A stretch of 64,000 nucleotides of DNA, taken from positions 27,279,977 through 27,343,976 of the forward strand of contig NC_089275.1 in assembly GCF_963678975.1 (NCBI RefSeq), read 5' to 3'. The first letter of the stretch is position 1, and each line of letters begins with the position of its first letter. The position numbers and the translations under genes are program-made. This document shows, piece by piece, positions 46,213 through 56,910 of the stretch. This DNA comes from Dysidea avara. Lineage: Eukaryota > Porifera > Demospongiae > Dictyoceratida > Dysideidae. The notes under the pieces are model-generated. The model made no database searches, was not told where the DNA came from, and saw only the letters and a program-made list of their open reading frames with translations.

Positions 46213-46263
46213 TTCCAATTCCCCGAGTAAGTGTTTTTGTTTTAATTCATGATTACTAGATAC

Positions 46264-46608
46264 TAGAGATGCAATGATATATCGCGTATCGTATCATTTT
46301 AAGACAATATTGCTGTATCGATACCAAGTCAAACCGTATCGATACCAAGTCAAACCGTATCGATATATCGTGTATCATGAAACGTATATTGACATATCGT
46401 GGCTTGTTAACATGGTTGACAATCAAATTGTTGTACATTGTGGTTAAACTGAATAGTATGTAATGCTTCTCAAAAAAAGAAAATATTCCTTAAAAACAAT
46501 ATAGACCATTTTTTAGACTCCACTTTGTATCATGCAATATATCGCTGTATCATGATACACCAGAGGCAGTATATCGATACGTCTACACACTGTATCATTG
46601 CAACTCTA
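46264..46608 (+). mobile_element. hAT-type MITE (TAGAGATGCAATGATA family)
   Basis: 345 bp. Inverted ends TAGAGATGCAATGATA / TATCATTGCAACTCTA and 8-bp duplications CTAGATAC at 46,256-46,263 and 46,609-46,616. The interior is rich in ATATCG/TATCGATA short repeats. Non-coding. Confidence 0.88.
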
Positions 46609-47926
46609 CTAGATACTATGTAACCATTGTGGTAACATAGTTACAGTACAGAGAATAGTTATCCCAACGGGCTGCACATATATTTTAGACAACTCATAAT
46701 TTTGAAATCCTGCATGATGTTTCCATTTTGAAAGTCAAATGTTAAATAAAATAAATATCCTGTACTTTGCATGTATATCTGTACATGTATTGTGTTCATA
46801 TGTAGTAACTGCATGTCATATTCATGGTGGTAGATGTTAGTGACCCACATGATTTTATATAATAGATTAAAAAATATTGTGACATGTTGGGATTTAAATG
46901 CAGGCCATCAATGTTTGTTACATAGGTAAGCTATAGTTTATATACAGTGCAGTTGAGTATGCCATTAAATATAATTAACAGGTCACTCTAAGAAGACATG
47001 GAAAGGGACTCTTACAGCAACACTGCATCAAACAGCAATACGGCAGTTACAATGTTGCATATTTAAGCGTTCTGTGTGAACATATTAGGGCTCAAACGAA
47101 TAGTGGTTTTTACTATTCGAATATTTCTTTATTTACAACTATCGAATATTCTTTTTTCAGCATTGGTATGGACAAGATATCAATAATCCTGTTGTACAAG
47201 ATGTCTCTTTAATACAATTCAGAATCAACATGATTTGATCACTTACACTGTGAAAAAAGAGGAATATAAGATGGTATATCTAATGGCTTAAACTATACAA
47301 ATAATCTCAGTATAGTCTTGCATTATACTAACAACTATCTTATACTTTAGTATAAACTCCATCTTATATTATGGGAAACAGATTATACTTTAGTTTAATA
47401 CACATTCTTTGTATGGCTTTGTTTACTTAACTAAATGTGATAGCTTTTTAGCTTCACCATCAGATCTCATTATTGTCTGCTTCACCATCTCATTATCACC
47501 ATCTCATGTGACTAAAGATTTTTTTACTGTACCAAACAAAGTCATGATGATTTTACAATAAGTAGCTACACTTCTGTTAATCACCATACTGGCTAGCTAA
47601 CTAGCTTCAGTTTGTTGTGATAGCTAATTTCATACACACACATTTTCATACGGTAAAGCATATAATACCAGAAAAAAAATTATTCAATCTAAATCATACA
47701 AATCTAGATTTTCTCGCACAGTTAGCACACCTGTAAAAGTTCGTAGTAATGCTTGTTTAAAATTGAAGGGGTCAGTGGTGTGCGCATGCGTATTAGATGC
47801 AATTTAGTCGCCATCTTTGTCGCTATTGTTGTATCCGAGGTTGTAAATGTGAGTGATATGACGGAGTATCTCGCGGAAAGAGTGTGCGCGATCGGCGCCA
47901 TCGTCCAATGAGCCACGATAATAGTT

Positions 47927-49960
47927 ATGGACCACGACTGTACATCCCTGCTGGCTGTAGTGGTGAAGTGGCGCGGCCAAGTGGTCCGAAGTGGACAATT
48001 CCTTCGATGGAAGCAATCAAAAACAGCTCTAGATGAGTAAGTGTTAGACTAAAATGATGGCTTGTACGATAGGTTTAGCCGTATTAAATTGTTTATTGTG
48101 TATTGTACGCAGGGCCGCCCAGAGAAATTAAGGGGCCCAGGGCAAAGAGTTAAAGTGGGGCCCTTGACCCAAGTTGTAAGGTGAAGACCAAAAAAAAAAA
48201 GAAAAAAGAAAAAAAAAGGTCACAACCTGCTAGCAATGACAATAACTACCCATCACCAACCATATCTCCTTATCTATAAGCTTGCTACACTGCTCCTCTG
48301 AAGAATACTGTGACTGCTCTATTAGAGTATTTAGATCTGACTGCTCTATTAGAGTATATCGATCTTTTAAACAGGTATTCAGGGGGCCCTTCATGGGGCC
48401 TCCTGGGGCCCCTTTCAGGCTGGGGCCCGGGGCAAAATGCCCCAGTTGCCCCCCCCCCCCTGTGGGCGGCCCTGATTGTACGACAATGGCCTGCAAATGA
48501 TTCAACTTTGGTGTTGCTGTGTACATATTACATGTTTTATATCCTGTTATCTCAGCTTATGGCGGATGACGAGTGGACACAGTTCATCAGCCATCAATGG
48601 TAAGAGTATGCATGGTCTGCTGTTATGATTTTGTATATTATCTCTTCAGAGGTACAGTTTCTTGTCGAACCTCTTAGTTCTACAGGCTGTCAGTGTACAA
48701 CATCTGCAGTGTTAGTTTCCTTCAATGGCAGCTGCTTCCTTTAAAGAATCTGGTAGCGACCATATGTAGACAGTTTTGTTCTTTTTTCATGGAGTTGTTC
48801 AACGTCATCTTCTAATTACTTACAGCTGTAAGTGCATTAAGCCTGATTGTGTTTTTATTCATTTTCTTTTCAATAGGGTAGGAATTACAGACTTGGTCTC
48901 AGTTCTAGGAGATTCTTCTTATTGCTAACATCTGTAAGTAAGTACACTGAGAGTGTCCAGTATACAATTTATATTTACCTTCGTTTAGGTTTATGGAAAC
49001 TGGTCTCATTTCTTCTGGGAACCAGTCTCATTTCTTCATGTTTTTCACTACCTTTTATCAATAGCTGACGGCTGCTACCTCATCTGGCATTGTAAATGAG
49101 TTGAGTGCTTTCAAGAACCTGTTCCGTCTTGTTTGTCCTTATTTCACTGACCATGCTCGTATTGCTAACAAAAGTAAGTTCACTGAGAGTATGCAAATTA
49201 TATTATATTTAGTCTTGTTTCAGTTGTACTTAGTGATTACAAGATTCTTGGACTTGGTTATCAGTGTATCAGATGCTTCTTGTAAGCTTACGTAACACGT
49301 TAGCCCAACAAAGTCACATACTAAGTGGCTGTTTTATGTCTGGTTAGACTCACTGATAAACCTGTAAGTACACCAAATAATCCAGAATATTAATTATGTT
49401 TGCCTCCATTTAGGGTTGTGAGACCTGGTCTTATCAGACTTGTCTTAGTTGTACATGGATTGTTGGTCTCAGACTCGGTTTCAGTTTTAAAAGATTGTTA
49501 CAAAGTGTAAGTACAATAATTGTTCAGTATACGCATTATATTTCCCATCTTTAATAGAGTTGTGGGACCTAGCCGCCGTTCTACATGATAATACTAGATT
49601 TCCAGACAAGGTCTCGGTTTTATGAGATTCTTATTGTTACAAACTGTAAGTCCAACAATTGTCCAGAATACACATTATATTTACCATCTTTGTATTAGAG
49701 CTGTGGAATAGTTCTACCAGACGATTAACAGATTGTCACAGAGTTCTACATAGTGATAATAATACAGGTAATTTGTAATGGAACTTGTGAATTGTATTTA
49801 CTGTTTTACCTGTTGCAGTTGGATAAAGACTGATAAATGACGAAATTGATTTGATACTGTCATGGCCAAGGAGACATTGATTTACTAGCTGTACCTATTG
49901 TGGTTTTAACATATTTACAGAATTAAATTCATTACAAATATAATTATAGAAATTATTTAA
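47927..49960 (+). other. Candidate multi-exon transcript with reiterated exon/intron modules
   Basis: A possible first exon 47,927-48,036 (MDHDCTSLLAVVVKWRGQ...) ends at a consensus donor gtaagt. A possible second exon is 48,549-48,599. From 48,828 there is a run of 49-55-bp intron-like segments with gtaagt and tag/cag ends: 48828-48876, 48934-48988, 49174-49223, 49364-49413, 49507-49557, 49646-49698 and 49768-49818. Their insides resemble each other (CAGTATAC..TTATATTTACC). The exons between them share ACTTGGTCTCAGTT-like and AGATTCTT..TTGCTAACA-like blocks. No continuous reading frame through them was found. It may be a non-coding RNA or a decayed gene. Confidence 0.4.
48110..48474 (+). mobile_element. 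hAT-type MITE (CAGGGCCGCCC family)
   Basis: 365 bp, ends CAGGGCCGCCC / GGGCGGCCCTG, with an exact 8-bp duplication ATTGTACG at 48,102-48,109 and 48,475-48,482. A CAGGG end with 8-bp duplications is canonical hAT. It contains an A-rich run, two CTCTATTAGAG motifs and a C-run near the right end. It sits in the first putative intron of the transcript above. Confidence 0.92.
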
Positions 49961-50434
49961 TTAAAGTTATGGAAAGTAAAAAAGTACAGTAATATAGTAG
50001 CCAATATATGGTTGAAATAGGCTTAGTATAGTCTGATAATACACCGCACTATACTAGTAATATAATCTCTAATATATGACTGTCTTAAATGCATTCAATA
50101 AGCTTGTTATAGTAAAGTCCTAATCTATTAATATATGCTGCACTATTTCATTCCAATACTAACATAATAAGACTGTTATAGACCTTATTATTCTGAGCTT
50201 TTTTCACAGTGTTATCTCATAGATATGCATATGCTAATGTAGGATCAAGAATTTCCATGTACTCTACACACTGATGTTATATATTCTTTAGAAACGAATA
50301 TTCGAATACTAGAAATGGTTTTCGAATATTCGTTTGAGCCCTACACTACATATTATTTATTCATTTATTTATTATTATTGATTAGCAAAACCCATTGGGT
50401 AAATCGCTAATGTACAAAAACAAAATTTTAGCGT

Positions 50435-53268
50435 CTATGCATTTTGCAAACAGTTCTTGAAAGTAAGTAAGTCTATATTGTCAAGATCTTCCATATCTAA
50501 ATTGTTCCAGTCTGGTATTGATCTTGGTAAGAAAGAGTTACTATATCGATTTGTTCTGGCATACAACTGTAATAGCTTCAAGGGATGGTTTGCCCTGGTA
50601 CTTGTTGCAGGAGATAACACTGGCAGATACTGATTTGGAACATAAATTAATTTGTTTACAAACTTAAACAACAGCATCAGACGTGCCTGTTTCCTACGAT
50701 CTTCCAGTGTTGGCCATTTTAATTCCACTAACATTTCAGTTATACTGTCCCTATGATTCCTTCTCCAAGGTCTATTTAACACGAAACGTGCAGCACGATG
50801 TTGTATCATCTCTAACTTGTGAATGAGTGATTGTTGATGTGGATCCCAGATAGAAGAGCAGTATTCAATAGATGGCAAGACAATCTGTTTATATGCATGT
50901 TCTTTTAAGTGAGGTGGACAATGGTGGAGAGTTCTTCGCAAAAATCCCAGTAGACGATTAGCTTTATTGCACACTGAAGTTATGTGAGGGGTCCATGACA
51001 ACTTGTTATCTAAAAGTACTCCCAAATAGTGATGTCTCTCAACAACTTCTAAGGGGATTTTGTACATTGTATAGGAGAACTCACTAGCAGAATGTAGTGT
51101 AGATATCTGCATGATGCAACATTTTGAAACATTAAATTCCATTTGCCAAATATCAGCCCACGATGATAATGTGTCAAGATCACTTTGGAGTATCTTATGA
51201 TCTTCGGGTGAGTAGATAGGACGATAAACTAAACAATCATCTGCAAAAAGTCTCAACTGACTGTGGATGTTAGTTACAATATCATTTATATATATCAGAA
51301 ACAACACTGGACCGAGCACTGATCCTTGTGGTACACCTGATGTTACACTGCAAGGCGAAGACTGCCTACCATCAATGTACGATTTGTAAGAAACGATTGT
51401 AGCCACTGTAACAATTCACCTCTTATACCATAGAAATTCAGCTTGTGAGCTAGCCTAGCATGGGCAACTTTATCAAAAGCTTTTGCAAAATCTAAGATAG
51501 CCACATCAACCTGAACTTTGTTATCAACTGCTCTGGCAAAATCATCAACTGCAAGAAATAGCTGGGCTTCACATGATCGCTTTGATCTAAATCCATATTG
51601 TACATCAGTTAATATGTTGTTTGACTCGAGGTGTTTCATTATTTGACTAACTAAAATGTGTTCTAATGTTTTACAGACCAAAGATGTAAGAGACACTGGG
51701 CGATAGTTTCTGGGATCAGTCTTATCACCCTTCTTATATATTGGGGTTACATTAGCTTGTTTCCAGGAGTCAGGCACAGTGCCAATTCTTAATGATTGAT
51801 TGAAGAGATGTGTCAGTAGAGGAGCTATTTCAGAAGCAACTTGTTTCAAAAATGCAGCATGTATGTTGTCAGGACCCGGGGATTTAGTTGTATCGCACTC
51901 AGCAAGAAGGTTTCTCACACCATTTAGTGTAATGTGAATGTCTGGGATGGATGGATAGGGAGAATTACCCTTATCTGGAATACAACTAGCGTCCTCAGAG
52001 GTAAATACAGATTTAAACTGGTTGTTTAGGATCTCTGCTTTCTCTAGTGAGTCAGTAATTATATTCTCTGCTTGGTCCTTTAAGGCGCCAATTTCGATAT
52101 TGTCTTGACGTTTACTTTTAATATAATGCCAAAAACGTTTCATTTTGTTATTACCAGATTCAGGGTTTGAAATATTAGATAGATATTGATTGTGCTGCTG
52201 ACGCGTCATACATTTAGTTTGATGTTGTAGTCTTTTATATTCATCCCAATCCTCTGTACGTTGGTATTTCTTTGCACGATTATAAGTTCGCTGTTTCTTC
52301 TTGATCAGTCGTTTTAGTGCAGCATTCATCCATGGTAGGTGGAACTTACTACCAATAGTTTTCTTGGGTACCATCTCTTGTATTAGTTGTGAGCATTTCT
52401 CATAAATATATTCCCAATTTTCGTTCACACTTCTCTGGGTGGTAGAGTTTAGTTCAAAATATCTCTCATAGATGTCTAACATTCTTTCTCGTATAAGGTC
52501 CCAGTTTGCTTTATGATATAGGAAGATTTCTCTAGGAGGTTTCTTTACTAATTTAACCTGAGTGGAGATATCCGCTACAACTGCATTATGGTCGCTGATG
52601 CCAGGGGTAGTTTGGCAGGATGTCACTAGATCTGGGTGGCTAGCAAAGAATAAGTCTAAAATGTTTGTACCCCTTGTAGGTGTGGTAACCAACTGTTCGA
52701 AATGAAGATCTTCTGTAATTGAAAGGAGTTTCTCCCTAAAGGATACAGGTACATATGATTCTGTTAATGATTTACATTGCCAATCAATTCCAGAAGCATT
52801 AAAGTCACCACCAAGAAATATTCTTGCTGTTGGATGGGCATTTCTGATGTCGTTGATGGTATTTTCTAATTCATCTAGGATAGTTGTAGAAGAGTTTGGA
52901 GGACAGTAGACTGAACCCACTATGATGCTTTGCTTGTGTTTCATATGGATATGCACCCAAACTTGTTCGACTGATGTAGAAACATGTAACAGAGAAGATG
53001 GGATCTCATTTCTAATTAGAATGAATACACCGCCACCATGTCTATTTCTGTCGTTTCGATAAACAGTGTAATGTGGGGGGAAAATTTCTGAGGACATAAT
53101 TTTTTCGTCTAAGTAGGACTCTGTTCCCATGAGGAGGTCTAACTTTTGTACATGGAGTAGGGTTTCAAGCTCAGGACATTTATTTACAACACTACGACAA
53201 TTTACAATTGCTAGATTCAATGATTGTAGGTTTTGAGAATTTGCTTGGAGACCAGCCCCTTGAGATAG
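50435..53268 (-). pseudogene. LINE ORF2: AP-like endonuclease + reverse transcriptase, one frameshift
   Basis: The first frame reads on from the ORF1 stop, with EN motifs NLAIVNCRSVVNK, GTESYL, GGGVFILIRNE, IFLGGDFNASGIDW and ISDHNAVVADI (the catalytic SDH). RT follows, with YKKGDKTDPRNYRPVSLTS, VQYGFRSKRSCEAQL and AILDFAKAFDKVAH. The frame shifts by one base near 51,360-51,400. The second frame gives SGVPQGSVLGPVLFLIYIND, LFADDCLVYR (catalytic FADD), the thumb and the C-terminus (SFLPRSIPDWNNL). The endonuclease and RT catalytic residues are present. The single frameshift makes this copy inactive unless it is a sequencing error or a programmed shift. Confidence 0.9.
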
Positions 53269-53985
53269 TCAATTTTGGGATTGCTTCTGCATTTGATTTG
53301 TGGCAGGCACCATTGGTTGGACATTTGAAGGAGCAGTACTGCTAGGATTTGTTTGAGTTCTTGCATTCCTGTAGACAATGGCATTGTTTCGGATTATCAG
53401 ATTTGTTTCTCCTTTTGCTTTTCTTTGTTTAAGTTCTTCTACCAGCTTCTTGTACTTTAAACGCTCGAATTTTGTTCTGTCCGGTGAGAAATACACTGTC
53501 TTATACGCGTCATGTTGACGCAGCCTTGCTGAGTTTGAAAGAAGAAATGATTTGTCTACTTCGTGTTTGAGTGTGACTAATACAGGTCTATTATTACTTT
53601 CATTCTTTTTACCCAGTCTCAGTACTTTTACTACTGCAAATTCCTCAGAAAATACAGTCTTACACAGTTCAGTAAAGAGCTTTTTATCAGCTTCACGGTC
53701 AGATTTCTCAGATAGGTTGTAAATGATTACATTGTTCTTGCGTCGGTCTCGGTCAGCCAATTCATCTGCGATGCTTGATGCAGTGGTGTTCAATACTGTG
53801 CCAGCGCTGGCTGGGGAGTTCTGAAGTGACTGAGTCACTGTGTCTATTTCCATGTTTATACCAGACTGATTTGACAACAAGTGTTGGATTTTTGAACTCA
53901 AGTCTTCAATCTTTTCTTCTATTTGAGTCTTGAGGCCTGATAGAGATTCTTCTACAGATGCAGACCGTGTGGTCTGCTGCTCCAA
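53269..53985 (-). CDS. LINE ORF1 protein (coiled coil + RRM-like core)
   Basis: Up to 238 codons visible. An N-terminal heptad-like region (SLSGLKTQIEEKIEDLSSKI) suggests a coiled coil. Then comes the core seen in many CR1/L2-type ORF1 proteins, NNVIIYNLSEKSDREADKKL, followed by VLRLGKKNESNNRPVLVTL and KTVYFSPDRTKFERLKYKKL. The likely role is RNA binding in the retrotransposition particle. The N-terminal limit is unclear because the first AUG falls within the frame at about codon 48. It ends in UGA at 53,271-53,269, followed in the same frame by ORF2. Confidence 0.85.
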   Translation of the reverse strand: MEQQTTRSASVEESLSGLKTQIEEKIEDLSSKIQHLLSNQSGINMEIDTVTQSLQNSPASAGTVLNTTASSIADELADRDRRKNNVIIYNLSEKSDREADKKLFTELCKTVFSEEFAVVKVLRLGKKNESNNRPVLVTLKHEVDKSFLLSNSARLRQHDAYKTVYFSPDRTKFERLKYKKLVEELKQRKAKGETNLIIRNNAIVYRNARTQTNPSSTAPSNVQPMVPATNQMQKQSQN

Positions 53986-54000
53986 ATTTCTATAATGGTG

Positions 54001-55232
54001 ATGGGTTAGCTGTTTACATATGCAGTATACATGTAATAGAAGTATATTTATATTGATGCAAATTAAACCAATACATGCTGTAGTTGTACTGTTTTAAATA
54101 TAATAGATCTCTTATGTTGCAGTATACTGGTACAACAATGTGGGCAGATAATATTATGTGTGTTTTATAAGAGTGATTGCAAGTTCAACAGCCTGTAGTG
54201 TGTACAAGTATATCACGTACTGTAACTATATAATATGCAGAGTCTATAGTAAATATTATGCTTATAACCTTAATGTAATCACTTAAGTGGATATAGTATT
54301 ATTTTATCATAAGGTATTATGCATTATAATTATTAGTATACATGCATTCTGAAGCTATTGGCAGATCTTTACTATATATTATATTGTTATCGATGGTGAA
54401 CTTCATAATTATTATATATATGTATCTTAAACACAAGATTGCAACACTGAGTGTGTAATTGTATATTGTAGTAACGATGCATGCATGGGTTTATTGCTGC
54501 CTATAATATAATTATATAGCTTTTTAACCTATAAAACTCTGTACGTGTGCTGTTGCAAGCACGGTTTACAGTAGTTGCAAACTATAATGCATTGTTATAC
54601 GAACTGCACTATTATAATTATGGTCTATATACAATTATTATTATAATATATATATCTGTTAAGAAACCAATGGTTATAATTATGGAAGAGTCCATACGTG
54701 TCCGGGATAATCTGGGATCTGTGCCACTATGTATTTTAGCTTAAATTTTCTAATAAAACAATCGTTTCATGGATTTCTTGTATCACTTCATGTATGATAT
54801 TGATGGAGTCTATCTATGTATGTAGATCAAAACATGCATATATATTTGCATATACAGAAAGAGTAAATAAAGTTACATTAAATGTCATACACTTGAAGAA
54901 ATGTGAGTCTAGTCTATAGAGGATATGCACTGCCGAATACATTCTAATGAACACGTGATTTTTTCATACGTCATGACGGTGAACGGAATGCGAATCGATT
55001 CATTACATGGACGGTAGATCAGTTACGAGACATATCCTTCTGCCTAAGAAGTAGTACATCCGGCGAGAAGAAGCTGGCCCGTGGCTTTAGTGGCGAGTTC
55101 CAGTTCGAACATTCATTCACTGCCCATATTTTTATGAGTTTTTCGTGACCTTGTGGTAATCGTTCACAACAACAGAAAGCCTGCTTGTAGCTTAAAAGGC
55201 GAGTTATACTTCGATTCGCATTCACTGCCCAG
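54001..55232. other. Intergenic, AT-rich
   Basis: No exon or repeat family recognised with confidence. Short frames at 54,547-54,744 and 55,019-55,225 lack motifs. A duplicated phrase (CGATTCGCATTCACTGCCCA and a related CATTCATTCACTGCCCATA) sits at 55,100-55,230. Confidence 0.4.
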
Positions 55233-55241
55233 TACTTTTAT

Positions 55242-56317
55242 TAGTCTCGCGTAGCCAGACCGCTTTTTCTCCGTCACGGCGCTTATCGATTAGAGAGAGA
55301 ATAAACGTCTTAATGATTAAGACAAAATATACATTACAAGCATACAGGGGCCTAGACACAGGGGTACCATGTGCTGATGGATCAGTACAGGAGCCCTGGC
55401 AAGACTTACATTAACTAAAGGTAAATTAAATTACAATACACACACACAAAAAAAAACAACTATATCTACATATATGTAATACTTAAAGTTTACCTAAGGT
55501 GGTCTAAGAGATCCCAGCCCGGGGAGGCTCTAGAATTAAAAATTCTGTAAGAACAGGACACAGCAATGCGAGCTGCCTGCTCAAACAAGGATCTTATGGT
55601 TTTCTTTGGCACTTCACAAGCAGTAGCCATTTGAGCAATTGTTTCTGGCAAAAAGTGGCCTAAACAACCAATTTCAATTGGAACAAGATTGACAGTTAAC
55701 CCAGAAAGCTGGAGGTCATATTGCAAGGAGCTATATCGATCTTCCTTTCTAGCTCTAGCAGAAAGGAAGAGCCTACTCCGAAATAGGGTCTGGTCCAGAA
55801 TCAATACGTAAACTCGTTTTCACACCCCAAGCAAGAGCTCGGGGTGTTTAATCAACTTTCGTCATAAAACGTATACTTCCTTTTAAATTTCAAGCCACGT
55901 ACGCACTAGAAATGCCATGAACGATACCTGGTAGACCGTTGATGAGAGATACTGAGGCTGGTATTCTACGGTTTAAAAGGTAACAGATCGATTCCTTGTG
56001 AAAACGAAAAGGCTAAAGGCGAACTGAGCAAGGAATCAACCCGTGTTCTTATTAGCCTTAGAAAACCAGCCTCAGTGTTTCTTATCGACTCTACCGGCTA
56101 TCGTTCATGGCATTTCCAGTGCGTACGTGGCTTGAAAATTAAAAGGAAGTATACGTTTTATGACGAAAGTTGATTAAACACCCCGAGCTCTTGCTTAGGG
56201 TGTGAAAACGAGTTTACATATTGATTCTGGACCAGACCCTATTTCGGAGTAGGCGCTTATAATCTCTAATCGATAAGCGCCGTGACGGAGAAAAAGCGGT
56301 CTGGCCACGCGAGACTA
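55242..56317. mobile_element. Mutator-like fold-back element carrying a LINE fragment
   Basis: 1076 bp with 9-bp duplications TACTTTTAT at 55,233-55,241 and 56,318-56,326. The inverted ends of about 55 bp begin TAGTCTCGCG and continue GCCAGACCGCTTTTTCTCCG. The right TIR has two extra features (GGAGTAGGCGCTTATAAT). An inner near-palindrome spans about 55,772-56,256. Between the left TIR and this palindrome lies a LINE C-terminal segment. Confidence 0.85.
55490..55804 (-). pseudogene. LINE C-terminal fragment captured in a fold-back element
   Basis: A 104-codon frame with KEDRYSSLQYDLQLSGLTVN, LVPIEIGCLGHFLP and EQAARIAVSCSYRIFNSR. It resembles the tail found after RT in some invertebrate retroelements (the VVPIVIGALG.-type block, then a conserved helix). 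No RT core remains. A related decayed piece is at 23,575-24,060. Confidence 0.5.
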
Positions 56318-56474
56318 TACTTTTATATGGAATTTTCGTAAATCTTCGATAGTCGTTCCGAGTCACCATCAACTTTTTTTTTGGAAGCGCCGCGCCGCTG
56401 ATCATTTTTCGTTCGAATAATATAGCATGCATATCCTCTATTGCAAACAGAACGGTGACATACTGGTCTATTAT

Positions 56475-56910
56475 TAGGGATGCGGCGATTATGCCAGCAT
56501 AATTTCGGGCACAATGCGTATGTGTGGGAATCAGAAATTATGCTAGCATTTTGAGGTGATTATAAAGCTTTAACAGTAAGAAAATCTGCAGATTGCACAA
56601 TTCCGAGATACTCTAATAGAGCAGTCAGAAACTCTAATAGAACAGTCACTGAATATTATTTACTCTAATAAAGCAGCCACATTGAAATGAAATACTCTAA
56701 TACAGCAACTAGCTAAAGAATTCAAGATTATTTAAAGCTTAAACATCAATGAAAATGGTCTGATACAGTAATAAACTGGCATTATTAGCCAATTGTGGTG
56801 GCATATTTTTGGGAATAATGGGAAATTCTCAAAAGCATAATGAGTGAATTTTTGAGCACTGCTCAAAAAGCATAATGCTCAATTTTAGGAGCATAATAGC
56901 CTCATGTCTA
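56475..56910 (-). mobile_element. hAT-type MITE, copy 2 (intact)
   Basis: 436 bp with ends TAGGGATGCGGCGATTATGC and GCATAATAGCCTCATGTCTA, and 8-bp duplications TCTATTAT at 56,467-56,474 and 56,911-56,918. Same family as 22,019-22,851 but inverted and without the Harbinger insert, so it shows the empty site. Contains several CTCTAATAGA motifs. Confidence 0.9.

Larger units (their letters stand above)
47246..50211. mobile_element. 2966-bp element with CACTGTGAAAAAAG ends and TTA duplications
   Basis: Inverted ends CACTGTGAAAAAAG...CTTTTTTCACAGTG, with TTA at 47,243-47,245 and 50,212-50,214. Subterminal regions are rich in TATACTTTAGTATAA-like sequence. The TTA duplication suggests PIF/Harbinger, but no transposase or Myb-like protein was recognised. 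Inside are a candidate multi-exon transcript (47,927 to about 49,960) and a hAT MITE (48,110-48,474). A partial relative lies at 21,552. Confidence 0.7.
47086..50343 (+). mobile_element. hAT-like MITE split by a 3-kb element
   Basis: TAGGGCTCAAACGAATA at the left and TATTCGTTTGAGCCCTA at the right are exact inverted ends, each followed inward by ATTCGAATATT repeats. Only about 290 bp belong to it: 47,086-47,245 and 50,212-50,343. The rest is the inserted element. Clean 8-bp duplications are not visible (GAACATAT versus CACTACAT), so the class is by TAGGG end type only. Confidence 0.65.
50350..54000 (-). mobile_element. Near-full-length CR1-like LINE
   Basis: Minus strand: ORF1 (53,985-53,269), then ORF2 with endonuclease and RT (53,268-50,435). 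A short 3' UTR reads ATTAGCGATTTACCC and GGGTTTTGCTAATC, ending in AATAATAATAAATAAATGAA-type repeats near 50,350-50,380, as CR1/L2-type elements do. The 5' limit is uncertain: no clear UTR and no AUG in the first part of ORF1. One frameshift interrupts RT. Confidence 0.9.
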
